Below, piece after piece: positions 17,026-25,584 of a DNA stretch of 64,000 nucleotides (positions are counted from its first letter, which is position 1; the number at the start of each line of letters is the position of its first letter). The notes beneath the pieces are model-generated. The model was not told the DNA's origin. It worked only from the letters and a program-made list of their open reading frames with translations, and ran no database searches. The stretch is from Clostridium_AD estertheticum_D (GTDB taxonomy: Bacteria > Bacillota > Clostridia > Clostridiales > Clostridiaceae), in the NCBI RefSeq assembly GCF_018861295.1, contig NZ_JAHLDM010000023.1, forward strand, positions 22,824 through 86,823, given 5' to 3'. The translations under genes were made by a program, and so were the position numbers.

Positions 17026-17631
17026 ATGTCCGTCAAAAATAAAGGAAATTCGGTATCCAATCAGTCAAAACTGTGGATGGAGGATGCTCTATTAAAACTG
17101 ATGCAGACAAAAAATTATCATGAAATTACGATACAGGAGATTACGGATAATGCGGGGCTTTCTAGACGGACTTTTTACCGAAACTACTTCTCGAAAGATG
17201 AAATTTTAGAAGGCTGTTTTTATAAAATCTGGTTAGAATATGAATTAATTATCAGGAAGCAAATAGACTTAACCTTGCCTAATATTGCCAGAATATTTTT
17301 TAGTGTGATGAAAAAGCATTTCGATTTTCTCTCACTCATTAACCGCCATCACTTGCTCCCTCTTTTTCTTTCAAAAGTTGATGAGCTTTTACCGCCAGCT
17401 TTTGATGAAGTAAAGGGTGAAAAGATGACTTTTCCCAAAGAAAATATTCAGTACGCTTTAACATTTAGCACTGGCGGATTTATGCGCATCCTTATCAGAT
17501 GGCTGAACGACAGTACACAGAAATCGCCAGAAGAAATGGCAACAGTCGTGAAAGATTTTGTTTCAATTTTCAATTATTCGAATCCCGTAAAAAAGCAGAT
17601 TAGTCATGAAACTCGCTTCAATGAGGAATGA
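17026..17631 (+). CDS. TetR family transcriptional regulator
   Basis: The 201-residue protein has its helix-turn-helix at about 15-60 (NYHEITIQEITDNAGLSRR then TFYRNYFSKDEI) and a C-terminal helical domain of the type found in TetR proteins of Firmicutes. It is divergent from the HXXEE membrane protein gene, which is the likely target. GGGGAGG lies upstream of the ATG. The ligand is unknown. Confidence 0.9.
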   Translation: MSVKNKGNSVSNQSKLWMEDALLKLMQTKNYHEITIQEITDNAGLSRRTFYRNYFSKDEILEGCFYKIWLEYELIIRKQIDLTLPNIARIFFSVMKKHFDFLSLINRHHLLPLFLSKVDELLPPAFDEVKGEKMTFPKENIQYALTFSTGGFMRILIRWLNDSTQKSPEEMATVVKDFVSIFNYSNPVKKQISHETRFNEE

Positions 17632-17819
17632 CCCATGACAATAAAAATTTGAAAAAAGTGCGTTTCCAATGTAAGAAAAGCCTCCTTATGTTTGCTACAT
17701 GGTTTCCAAACAGCAATAAGCAACTTGATATGCATGATGACTTTGAATGCTATACAGAACGATTTTTAGATACTAAAAACAACAAATCACAAATTGATAT
17801 TTATTTCCATATTGTGTAA

Positions 17820-18060
17820 GCATGACTATGATCATAATTTTTAGTTTTACTTAGGTCAGAATTTTCAGAAGTTGCGTCACAACTGTAATTAATGACAACT
17901 TAACTATATTAAGGCATTAGACTTATGAGCACTGAACCGTACCATAAGTAAATGATGTTTTTACTAAAATTGGATTTTAAAATGTAATGATAAAAGTTTG
18001 GATAACGCCTACAGGGTTGGCTATAGTAGAAGCCTTCCTTGTGGTGTTTTTTTTTATAAT
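17820..18060 (+). other. gene-free stretch with terminator-like hairpin
   Basis: No coding sequence is convincing between the TetR gene and the PadR promoter; a 63-codon open frame starting inside the TetR stop lacks coding character. Near 18008-18055 an imperfect hairpin (ACGCCTACAGGGTTGGCT against AGCCTTCCTTGTGGTGT) is followed by nine T residues and looks like an intrinsic terminator. Confidence 0.5.
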
Positions 18061-18101
18061 TAAACAAGAATATATAAATAAAAAAAGCAGTAGATAAACA
18101 A

Positions 18102-18180
18102 TTGACAAATATATCATTTATTGATATATTATATTTAATGATATATCAATGAATGATATATCATTAAATGATATATATAA
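18102..18180 (+). promoter_or_regulatory. PadR promoter with array of ATGATATATCAT-type palindromes
   Basis: TTGACA (18102-18107), 17-base spacer and TATATT (18125-18130) form a promoter. ATATCA/TGATAT arms overlap the spacer and -10 box, and the leader contains at least three further repeats, including the perfect palindrome AATGATATATCATT (18152-18165). Such AT-rich dyads fit a PadR operator, here in multiple copies. Confidence 0.65.
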
Positions 18181-18196
18181 TATGAAGGAGAATTTT

Positions 18197-18517
18197 ATGC
18201 CAAGAAAGGATTCTATTGATATTGGGGAACTAACAGATTCTGCTTTTTATATTTTATCTAGTGTTATTGAGGAAAAGCACGGATACCTAATTATGAAAAC
18301 TATTGAGAACCTTACTAATAATGAAGTTACTATTGGTCCTGCATCACTTTATACAACACTGAAAAAGCTTTTAGCAGCAGATTTGGTGGAGTTAACTTCT
18401 GACACAGATAAAAATAAAAAAGTATATAAAATAACAAATAAAGGACGAGAGATGCTCATAAAAGCGATTGAGCGTAAAAAACAGATGGTTAAATTTGCTC
18501 AAAATTTTTTAAATTAG
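18197..18517 (+). CDS. PadR family transcriptional regulator
   Basis: The start is taken at ATG 18197 after AAGGAG, giving 106 residues. It has a PadR winged helix (ILSSVIEEKHGYLIMKTIE, then GPASLYTTLKKLLAADLVEL and YKITNKGREMLIKAIERKK). Short PadR proteins repress transport or membrane stress genes and are released by small compounds. It is 15 bp upstream of a DUF2812 gene, the classical partner of this PadR subtype. Confidence 0.92.
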   Translation: MPRKDSIDIGELTDSAFYILSSVIEEKHGYLIMKTIENLTNNEVTIGPASLYTTLKKLLAADLVELTSDTDKNKKVYKITNKGREMLIKAIERKKQMVKFAQNFLN

Positions 18518-18532
18518 AAAAGGGGGATATTC

Positions 18533-19261
18533 ATGAAAAGTAAATATGTAATGATTAGTGGACTTGCCTTTAGTGAAGAAGGTGATATGGAAAAACTAAA
18601 AAATTATGCAAGTCAAGGTTGGATATTAGAAGACATAGTAGGGTGCTTTTTCTATAAACTAAGAAAAGATAAGCCTCAAAATATAGTATATAACTTAGAT
18701 TACCAAACAGAGACAAATGAAGAATACTTCACTATATTTAAAGATGCAGGATGGAAACTTGTTGTTTCTATAGAAAATTGTATGCACATTTTTTCAGCAC
18801 AAGCTGGAACTAAACCTATTTATAGTGATTGTGAATCAGAAATAGATAAATATACAAGTATAAAAAATCAAACCAAAAAAGGAACTCTATATTCTTTAAT
18901 AATAGCTATAGCACTAATGGGGTTGCTAGTTGTTTCCTCAATTGTTATTAAACCTATATTTCTGATTATCCTTGGATTATTAATAATTGATATATTTATA
19001 TTTGTCTTTAATTTTATGCCTTATTTAGCATATAATTCAAGAATTAAGCAAATAAAAAAATATGGTAAGTGTAATAGTAAAGTAATAGATAATAAAAGTT
19101 CATGGAAATTATATGCAATTGCAGGCGTTCTATGGTTAGCTATAGGAATATGGCATTTAATTGGGAAACAATATTTTTCAGCAGTATTTTTTATAATTTT
19201 TGGTGCTTTTTTTATTTTTTCAAGTTCATCCTACTTTAAGAAATATAAAAAGTCTTTATAA
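18533..19261 (+). CDS. DUF2812 membrane protein
   Basis: The 242-residue protein has an N-terminal soluble DUF2812 domain of about 110 residues (LKNYASQGWILEDIVGCFFY near residue 26; DAGWKLVV), followed by four membrane helices (about 122-140, 145-165, 198-215, 219-235). Function is unknown; genes of this type almost always follow a PadR regulator, as here, and are probably controlled by it. GGGGGG lies upstream of the ATG. Confidence 0.88.
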   Translation: MKSKYVMISGLAFSEEGDMEKLKNYASQGWILEDIVGCFFYKLRKDKPQNIVYNLDYQTETNEEYFTIFKDAGWKLVVSIENCMHIFSAQAGTKPIYSDCESEIDKYTSIKNQTKKGTLYSLIIAIALMGLLVVSSIVIKPIFLIILGLLIIDIFIFVFNFMPYLAYNSRIKQIKKYGKCNSKVIDNKSSWKLYAIAGVLWLAIGIWHLIGKQYFSAVFFIIFGAFFIFSSSSYFKKYKKSL

Positions 19262-19282
19262 ATTATATACAAATTAAAGAAT

Positions 19283-19387
19283 ATGAAGATAGTTGTGATA
19301 GATTTAAAAATTAAAACATTTAATGAACAAAGTGTTCCAATAGTATTAAATGATTCAATTTCCAACCTTCTAAATATTTTAAAATGA
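19283..19387 (+). CDS. 34-residue ORF of uncertain reality
   Basis: A short frame beginning MKIVVIDLKIKTFNEQ lies just after the DUF2812 gene. No ribosome binding site is evident. It could be a fragment of a larger gene. No family was recognised. Confidence 0.2.
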   Translation: MKIVVIDLKIKTFNEQSVPIVLNDSISNLLNILK

Positions 19388-19448
19388 TTTAAATGACCAA
19401 TTCATGTGTAATGAATACTATTTTGAAATATATATTATATTAAAGAAA

Positions 19449-19486
19449 ACTCTTACCTTAACAATATGGGTAAGAGTATTTTTATG
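19449..19486 (+). terminator. intrinsic terminator
   Basis: A 9-bp stem ACTCTTACC/GGTAAGAGT (19449-19457 and 19469-19477) is followed by ATTTTTATG, which would end the PadR/DUF2812 transcript. Confidence 0.75.
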
Positions 19487-19501
19487 TAGGAGGTAATAAC
19501 T

Positions 19502-19609
19502 ATGATAGAAATTAGTTATTTTAGAGTTGGAATAGAGAATGTATATATACCATTGAGAATTGTTATAACACAAAGAGATGATATAGAGAACGACATAATA
19601 ATTGTCTAA
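19502..19609 (+). CDS. 35-residue small protein with strong RBS
   Basis: ATG is preceded by AGGAGG at 9 bases. The peptide (MIEISYFRVGIENVYIPLRI and an acidic end) has no membrane helix. The good translation signal directly after a terminator could equally be the 5' end of a truncated gene. No family was recognised. Confidence 0.35.
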   Translation: MIEISYFRVGIENVYIPLRIVITQRDDIENDIIIV

Positions 19610-19731
19610 CAAAATAATTCCTAGTGATCATTCTATCATTTGATTAAGGTACTGGCGAAAAATATTTCCCCTAGCCGCAGTTATTTCTACTTTAAATCTT
19701 AATTCTATTATAAAAAATAGAACTAAAATCT

Positions 19732-20397
19732 TTACATCCACTCTTCAGGATGATTCATTGTCCGTTGTAATTCATCTAAAAACACCTTTATTTGATAGCC
19801 ATCCACTGTAGCGTGGTTAACCGTAATAGATAAAGGCATTGTAGTCCTACCATTAGTTTCAACAAATCCGCCGGCTTCAAAAATCGGTGCATAATATTTT
19901 TTTGTATCTTGCAGATTCATGGATAAACTATTAAAGGTAAACCACGGAACACAAGATATGATATAGTTGTTAGAAGGGGGTGCACCCTTTGATGACATAA
20001 TACCGTGATTGTTTCCATGTTGTTCCATGTCTTTAAGATAACATTTATAAAACATCTCAAAACCATCATCATATTCTGTCCAAAGAAATGTTATAGTTTT
20101 ATCGTCTTCGTGAAATATTGGATAAAACGGGGTTAGAGCGTCCCAATATCCTAACACATCGTCTTGAAATGCCATACGAAATTCCTGTTGTTTTCCAATA
20201 GATCGAGTTATCAGATAAAGATATGCTGGAAAGAATTTAATTTCTTTACTTTTTAATGTATTCCTAAGAATTGTGACATCCATTGTTACATTAATGGAAT
20301 AGGTAATTGGCTTGACCGTTTCTGTGAAATAATTATATGTTTGTGCTCTTGACCATTTCTGTACGTCAATAGCATGAAAACCTGTTTGCATATTCAT
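19732..20397 (-). CDS. cat: chloramphenicol O-acetyltransferase (type A CAT)
   Basis: The 221-residue protein has the CAT trimer fold: N-terminal FHAIDVQKWSRAQTYNYF, central FPAYLYLITRSI and SCVPWFTFNSLSMNL, and the active-site motif NHATVDG with catalytic His195 and Asp199. It acetylates the 3-hydroxyl of chloramphenicol with acetyl-CoA. It may also be a CAT-like enzyme with another acceptor, because chromosomal Clostridium members are diverse. The ATG directly abuts the TAA of a 53-codon ORF (20398-20559) that also supplies GGAGG, so it is translated from that upstream message. Confidence 0.88.
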   Translation of the reverse strand: MNMQTGFHAIDVQKWSRAQTYNYFTETVKPITYSINVTMDVTILRNTLKSKEIKFFPAYLYLITRSIGKQQEFRMAFQDDVLGYWDALTPFYPIFHEDDKTITFLWTEYDDGFEMFYKCYLKDMEQHGNNHGIMSSKGAPPSNNYIISCVPWFTFNSLSMNLQDTKKYYAPIFEAGGFVETNGRTTMPLSITVNHATVDGYQIKVFLDELQRTMNHPEEWM

Positions 20398-20559
20398 TTA
20401 TACCTCCATATTTTCAAACTTTTTAATTCCAATTGTTACTATTACTCCTGCAAAAATTAAGCAATAAAGAATGTAAATAGCTTTAGGAATCTCTGAGGAG
20501 TGATAAGCACCTAACTTCTTCATTCTAGCGGGACAAGCTTGATCTGCTTGGGCTACCAT
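20398..20559 (-). CDS. 53-residue chimeric mini-ORF joined to cat
   Basis: The frame starts at ATG 20559, two bases after the stop of the broken ATPase, and ends TAA immediately before the cat ATG. Residues about 10-24 (PARMKKLGAYHSSEI) are encoded by 47 bases identical to 27359-27405 inside the carboxylesterase gene, in the same reading frame. The rest is a single membrane helix (AIYILYCLIFAGVIVTIGI) and a charged tail. It is therefore a fusion of an esterase fragment to the end of another membrane protein gene. It may serve only as a leader carrying the cat ribosome binding site. Confidence 0.5.
   Translation of the reverse strand: MVAQADQACPARMKKLGAYHSSEIPKAIYILYCLIFAGVIVTIGIKKFENMEV
20488..20534. 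repeat. 47-bp exact repeat of the carboxylesterase gene, copy 1
   Basis: Identical over 47 bases and in the same orientation to 27359-27405. The reading frame is conserved. Confidence 0.9.
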
Positions 20560-20560
20560 T

Positions 20561-21079
20561 TTACAATATTATTTCCTTAGTATCTCCATTATCAACATTA
20601 AGTGCGGTGCAGATACTTAGACATATATATTGCATAAGCTGTGGTGAAGTTAAGCTTTCTATAGCGATCTCTTTAGCAACCTGCTTTGAAATTTTAACAT
20701 TTAGTTGTTTAAATCCTTTTATTGCTATTTTCTCTATTTCCTCTAATTCATTTATTTTCCATGATTTAATATCAATTAAACGTAATCTTCCAGCTAAATC
20801 AGCATTATTTCTAATGGGAGCATCTGATCTATGTGGCAAAGAAATTATAATTGCTCTAAAATCTCTTCTTATGGCATCTTTAAGATGACTTGCGATACTC
20901 TTTTGGGCTTCATTTGAGGCATAATGAAAGTCATCCAAAATTAAGACTTTATTATTACTAGCAAAATGTTTAATAACCATATCTTTAGTCAGTATAAAGG
21001 ATTCGGTTTTGCTATGCTGCTCAGTATTGCCAATTTGTTTACTTTCAGTTGTTTTGCCCTCAAAAGGTAACCCGATTTT
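20561..21079 (-). pseudogene. P-loop ATPase fragment, N-terminus missing
   Basis: An open frame of 173 codons without a proper start (first ATG 20980) reads ...LPFEGKTTES..., then NKVLILDDFHYASNEAQ, a Walker B-like LILDDFH, and RAIIISLPHRSDAP, followed by AGRLRLIDIKSW as in AAA-type NTPases of the defence/regulatory class. The part containing a full Walker A and most of the rest is missing and a stop lies just upstream (21080-21082). It is probably a decayed gene. It abuts the chimeric mini-ORF. Confidence 0.6.
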
Positions 21080-21182
21080 TTATGCTATTACACTATTAAT
21101 AAATTATATCATATTTTAACATTTTTAATTTATTTAATATATTTTAGTATCTATTAATCTATTTTAATAGATATAAACGATT

Positions 21183-21281
21183 CTATAATGAATAGGTAAA
21201 ATTTACTTGGTACACTGCATTTATTGCTTTAAACGGAGAACCATTATAAAGGATTCCAAGTGATCCATATAAACCGTCTTC
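21183..21281 (-). pseudogene. 33-codon coding-like fragment
   Basis: Between two stops the minus strand reads DGLYGSLGILYNGSPFKAIN followed by AVYQVNF. It has convincing amino-acid composition but no start. The family was not recognised with certainty. Confidence 0.25.
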
Positions 21282-21316
21282 TCAAAAGACATTATACATT
21301 AAATGTATAATTGATA

Positions 21317-21408
21317 AAAATGAACTTTAGTTCATTTTTTTATTGACTTCCATGTATCCTAATTATATAATTTAATTACAGTTTAAAAATGAACTTTGTT
21401 TCATTTTT
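21317..21408 (+). promoter_or_regulatory. MFS promoter with two TetR-type operators
   Basis: TTGACT (21343-21348), a 17-base spacer and TATAAT (21366-21371) form a near-consensus promoter. AAAATGAAC-TTTA-GTTCATTTT (21317-21338) lies just upstream of the -35 box and a second, slightly imperfect copy (21386-21408) lies over the transcription start. The paired sites fit repression by the TetR protein encoded after the pump. Confidence 0.7.
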
Positions 21409-21440
21409 ATTTAAATATATTAATAAGGAGGATATTTTAA

Positions 21441-23042
21441 ATGAAGGATAGTAAAAAAAAATTATTAGCTCTAATAGGGCTAGTTATGTCAGGGTTTATA
21501 GGATCATTAGATTCTACAATTGTAAATGTATCACTACCAGCAATACAACAAAGTTTTGCTGTAGAATTTCAGGGTGTAATGTGGATAAGTACAATATTCT
21601 TATTGTTTAATGCAAGCTTCCTTGTAACTTTAGCAAAATTAGGAGATATGTTTGGTAGGAAAAATTTATTTCTAATATCTTTATCTGTATTTACTATATC
21701 ATCTGTCCTATGTGGAATTTCACCATCTTTATTAACACTTATCATTGCTAGAGCTGTTCAAGGTATAGCTTCTGCAGGATTAATGACTATAGCTATACCG
21801 ATAGCTATAGGTATGTTTCCAAAAGAAAAAAGTGGAATGGTAGCTGGAGTATGGGGATCATCAATGGCACTTGCAATGGCTATTGGTCCGTCTCTTGGAG
21901 GTTTTATAACAGAAAAGTTCAATTGGAGGTATATTTTTTATATTAATATACCTTTAGCAATAATTTCCTATATATTGGTTACAATGTTTGTATCTAAAGA
22001 TGAAATGTTGTCAAATAATAAAAAAGTAGATTTTGGTGGAATATTATTTCTTTCAATATCCTTATTCAGTCTGACTTATGCGCTATTAGAAGGGAACAAT
22101 TATGGATTTAATTCTATGAAAATATTAACTCTATTTGCTACGACAATAGTATCAACAATAGTTCTACTAATTATTGAAAAAAGAAATAAGAATGCTCTAT
22201 TTGATCTCTCCCTTTTTAAAATAAGAAGTTTTACAGTATCATCAGTTACTTTGGCTTTCGTTGGTGTTGTTTATGCTGTATGTGGCAGCTTAATAAATTT
22301 TTACTTAAAAGGTATATTAAATTATACTACTTTACAATCTGGTAATATAATAGCTTTTTTATCTATAGGGTTTTTAGTATCATCTATTATAGCTGGAATT
22401 TTATCTACTAAATTAAAATTTTCAACGCTATCGTTTATAGCCGTAATAATATGTATGGTTTCATTATACTTAATATCAACAATCAATCCCAATGTTAGTA
22501 TAAATACATTAAGATTATACTTATTCCTAGGAGGGTTAGGAAATGGTATCGTCGGTGGTCAATTAGTCGCAGCTGCTTTAGCAGATATTCCTAAAGAAAA
22601 AAATGGTCAAGCATCTGGAGTTAATAGAATGATTGCTAATATAGGAAATCTACTATGTCTCTCAATATTATCAGCCATATTAATAAGCAATGAAAATTAT
22701 TATTTCAATTCATCTAAAAATGAAATGATTAATTCAATAAAGCTTGAATCTAGATTAAATTCAAATGTAAAAAATGATATTATTGTTCAATTACAGAAAA
22801 CAGATAAGAACAACTATAACAAACTACCAGAGAAAATAAATTCAGTGCTTAAAAATACAAGTAAATCTAAAGAAACAGCTTATATATTAAAGAGTATAAT
22901 AAGTAAAGATACAAAATACACACGAGAGAATACATCTAAAGCGTTTACCGATACCTTCAGAATTTCTATTTTAGGATTAATTCCAGCCCTTATTTTAAGT
23001 CTATTTGTAAATCCTAAATGCTTATATAAAAAGAAAGAATAG
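21441..23042 (+). CDS. MFS transporter, DHA2 (EmrB/QacA) family
   Basis: The 533-residue drug:H+ antiporter has 14 predicted helices. Typical marks are the first-helix SLDSTIVNVSLPAIQ, motif A LGDMFGRKN, motif C-like MAIGPSLGGF and the following NWRYIFYINIPL. A hydrophilic insertion near residues 425-500 lies between helices 13 and 14, as in other Clostridium DHA2 pumps. AAGGAGG lies upstream. It forms an operon with a TetR gene 139 bp downstream. Confidence 0.93.
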   Translation: MKDSKKKLLALIGLVMSGFIGSLDSTIVNVSLPAIQQSFAVEFQGVMWISTIFLLFNASFLVTLAKLGDMFGRKNLFLISLSVFTISSVLCGISPSLLTLIIARAVQGIASAGLMTIAIPIAIGMFPKEKSGMVAGVWGSSMALAMAIGPSLGGFITEKFNWRYIFYINIPLAIISYILVTMFVSKDEMLSNNKKVDFGGILFLSISLFSLTYALLEGNNYGFNSMKILTLFATTIVSTIVLLIIEKRNKNALFDLSLFKIRSFTVSSVTLAFVGVVYAVCGSLINFYLKGILNYTTLQSGNIIAFLSIGFLVSSIIAGILSTKLKFSTLSFIAVIICMVSLYLISTINPNVSINTLRLYLFLGGLGNGIVGGQLVAAALADIPKEKNGQASGVNRMIANIGNLLCLSILSAILISNENYYFNSSKNEMINSIKLESRLNSNVKNDIIVQLQKTDKNNYNKLPEKINSVLKNTSKSKETAYILKSIISKDTKYTRENTSKAFTDTFRISILGLIPALILSLFVNPKCLYKKKE

Positions 23043-23187
23043 TAATAAATACCTAAATATCTAATAAAATAATGATTCCTTCAAGTAATCATTACACATG
23101 CTAAAGTGAGCAGGCAGATTATTATGAGTTGACTTCTTTTAAAAAAAATTCTACAATAATACAGTAAAAGTATGGAGGTAAATGTTA

Positions 23188-23799
23188 TTGAAGAACATAC
23201 GTAAAATTCAAGTACGAACTATAGAAAACAAGGAAAAGCTTATTACATCAGCCGATGATCTATTTATGATTAAGGGTTTTTATAATACAACATCAAAAGA
23301 AATAGCAAAACATGCTGGAGTTTCAACCGGTGTATTTTATAATTATTTTGATAACAAAACGGATATATTTATAGAAATTTATAAAACCACTTGTTCATAT
23401 TCATATAAATATTTAGAGAATTTAATAAGTGACTTATCTATAGAAAATGTAGATTACAAATCTTTTTTTATAAAATATATTCGTAATGGTATAAAAGCAG
23501 CTTGTAAAAACAGATATCTATATGATGATTTAGAATCATTAAAAAAAGAGTCCGGTGAGGTATACAACATTTATCATTATAATAATGATAAAATGATTTT
23601 ACTTCTTCAAGATTTTATTAAAAATTTATATCAGGTAGATAAGAACATCAATTATAATATAAAATGTCAAATAATATTAAATACTCTTCAAAGTAATGCA
23701 AATACTATCGTTAAAATAAAAGATGATAAACAAAAGAATGAATACATAAACAATTTAATAGATATGTTATATAAATTTATATTTGATAATATGGATTGA
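23188..23799 (+). CDS. TetR family transcriptional regulator
   Basis: The start is either ATG 23182 (3 bases after GGAGG) or TTG 23188 (9 bases after it); spacing favours TTG. The HTH spans KLITSADDLFMIKGFYNTTS and KEIAKHAGVSTGVFYNYF, followed by a helical ligand domain. It lies behind the DHA2 pump and is the obvious candidate to bind the paired operators at 21317-21408. Confidence 0.9.
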   Translation: MKNIRKIQVRTIENKEKLITSADDLFMIKGFYNTTSKEIAKHAGVSTGVFYNYFDNKTDIFIEIYKTTCSYSYKYLENLISDLSIENVDYKSFFIKYIRNGIKAACKNRYLYDDLESLKKESGEVYNIYHYNNDKMILLLQDFIKNLYQVDKNINYNIKCQIILNTLQSNANTIVKIKDDKQKNEYINNLIDMLYKFIFDNMD

Positions 23800-23815
23800 G
23801 CAACATAATATAAAT

Positions 23816-23837
23816 GCCCATATCTGCTGATATGGGC
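23816..23837. terminator. hairpin between convergent genes
   Basis: A 9-bp perfect stem GCCCATATC/GATATGGGC with a 4-base loop follows the TetR gene. T-richness is only moderate, but the site lies between convergent genes and probably serves both. Confidence 0.6.
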
Positions 23838-23865
23838 TTACTTAACTTCGTGCTATTCTCATATC

Positions 23866-24819
23866 TTATTGATTAGACTTGAGTAATAAACCATCCGTAA
23901 TCTCTGCAATTCGGTTAACATTGTTTAGATAAACAAAGTGATTACCATCAAGAATTTCATATTTTGCATGTTCACCAATTCTCTCAAGATGTTTATGCTG
24001 ATATTCTTGAGGTGTCATTTTAAGATGTTTATTTGGAGTTTCATAAGTTTTTTTGGAAATGATTTTGAAATATGGCACAGATTTAGGAAATGGAAACTCC
24101 ATGGTTTCTTTTACAAACTCAGATGAATTTGCCATTTGCTCCAAAACTGTATCATTTATTGTAAAACCTCCAAATACAATTGCATCATTTATTTCTGTTT
24201 GAGTAAAGCCCTTTGAAATCAAATCTTTTTTATTTGTAATTAGGAGTGCTAAAATCGAGGTAATACCTATTGCCTGCTGGAATTTTGAAATTTTAAGTAT
24301 ATGTTTTACAATAGATGGCATTTTTTCATAATAAGCACTTGATGTGCCATCAAGAGAAATAACAGCTTCGACTTCTTGAGGATACTTTACAGCATAATAT
24401 TCACTGTAAATACTTGAAATCGAGTGTGGCATTAAAAAATAAGGCGATTTAAAACCTGCTTTGCTAAGTGCAGTTCTTGTTTCTTCAACGTAATTTTCAC
24501 AGGTACGTGGCTTTGAAGTTTCACTGCTAAAGCCTACACCAAAATACTCAACACAAACAACTGTATATTTTTCACTTAGTCTACGCATGAGTGGAGTAAA
24601 ATCAAAAGACGGAAGTACAGTACCCATTCCAGGAAGTAATACAATTATTTTCTCACCATTACCCATTGAATAGACATGCATTTGCCCGTCGTCAACATCA
24701 ATAAGCTGACCATAAGGTTTTATTCCCACCAATTTTCTTTTAAAATATGTAGCATGTAAAATCGAACCAATTAACATGCAAACCGCAACTACTGTAACTA
24801 TAATTTTCAATATTATCAT
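23866..24819 (-). CDS. membrane-anchored alpha/beta hydrolase
   Basis: The 317-residue protein begins with one membrane helix (ILKIIVTVVAVCMLIGSIL), so it is probably anchored with its catalytic domain outside. The fold shows LLPGMGTVLPSFDF (oxyanion turn), MPHSISSIY with the likely nucleophile Ser in a non-canonical elbow (HSIS instead of GxSxG), and LDGNHFVYL with the final His. Substrate unknown. It is 4 bp downstream of a YbjQ-like gene. Confidence 0.85.
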   Translation of the reverse strand: MIILKIIVTVVAVCMLIGSILHATYFKRKLVGIKPYGQLIDVDDGQMHVYSMGNGEKIIVLLPGMGTVLPSFDFTPLMRRLSEKYTVVCVEYFGVGFSSETSKPRTCENYVEETRTALSKAGFKSPYFLMPHSISSIYSEYYAVKYPQEVEAVISLDGTSSAYYEKMPSIVKHILKISKFQQAIGITSILALLITNKKDLISKGFTQTEINDAIVFGGFTINDTVLEQMANSSEFVKETMEFPFPKSVPYFKIISKKTYETPNKHLKMTPQEYQHKHLERIGEHAKYEILDGNHFVYLNNVNRIAEITDGLLLKSNQ

Positions 24820-24823
24820 GTTT

Positions 24824-25144
24824 TTATTCCTTTTCGATTATTATGGCAGTACCATAAGCCAACACTTCACTCATATTCTGACCGATCTCGCTAGAATCAA
24901 ATCTCATCATTACCACTGCATTAGCTCCCATTACTGTTGCATTTTTAACTAATCGGTCAAGAGCTTGTTTACGTGCATCTTCAAGCATTGCGGTATACTC
25001 ATGAATTTCTCCACCCACTAAACTTCGTAACCCAGCCATGATGTTCCCACCTAATCCACGACTTCTTACAATTAATCCAAAAACCTGACCTTTTACTTCT
25101 AGTACCTTGTATCCAGTAATATTTTCAGTTGTAACAACTATCAT
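24824..25144 (-). CDS. YbjQ/UPF0145 family protein
   Basis: The 106-residue protein has the complete YbjQ pattern: TTENITGYKVLEVKGQVFG at the start, RSRGLGGNIMAGLRSLVGGE in the middle and NAVVMMRFDSSEIG near the end. The fold forms pentameric rings; function is unknown despite the old heavy-metal label. It is in one transcript with the downstream hydrolase. Confidence 0.93.
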   Translation of the reverse strand: MIVVTTENITGYKVLEVKGQVFGLIVRSRGLGGNIMAGLRSLVGGEIHEYTAMLEDARKQALDRLVKNATVMGANAVVMMRFDSSEIGQNMSEVLAYGTAIIIEKE

Positions 25145-25222
25145 TTAATCTACCTCCCTAAATAAAAATCTCTTAATATTATTTTGTTTCATATAATTTA
25201 AATGTATCCTTCATAAAATTAA

Positions 25223-25552
25223 TTAAACTTTCCTTAAACATAGAAGATAAGGTAATTTAGGATTACTATATGTTTTTAAATCTTTTTCACTTTTCATAGC
25301 TTTACTGCTTTCACCTATACCCATTTTATCATATCTTACAGAGGCTATTCCATTTTGAGCAAGTTCATATGCAATCATTGTATAGGAATCAGTTAACAAT
25401 CCTTGAGTATTATTACCATTCCTATTAGTTGGACCTGAACCTGCAATAATTAGAACCACAGGAACTTCGGTATAAATTTCTGGTAAAGTAACAGTTCCAT
25501 AAATGGTCTCTATGCCTGCATTTAGTTGGATGTTCTCTTCCTTATATGTCAC
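25223..25552 (-). pseudogene. truncated alpha/beta hydrolase
   Basis: The first 90 residues match the N-terminus of S33-type alpha/beta hydrolases (LIIAGSGPTNRNGNN, SYTMIAYELAQNGIASVRYD, KMGIGESS), which are usually around 300 residues. The nucleophile elbow, acid and His regions are absent. After DLKTYSN the frame runs into unrelated sequence, while the other frame reads SMFKESLINFMKDTFKLYET, apparently the end of a different protein. The gene is a 5' fragment fused to a foreign 3' end. Confidence 0.7.
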
Positions 25553-25584
25553 GTTGTGTACCTCCTTGATTAGAACATTTTATA

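Noticed and set aside
17628..17819. 63-codon frame starting in the TetR stop
   Set aside because: The ATG overlaps the TetR stop but there is no proper ribosome binding site, no recognisable domain and an unlikely composition.
17946..18055. Riboswitch before the PadR gene
   Set aside because: The hairpin with T-run looks like a plain terminator; no conserved riboswitch core could be matched.
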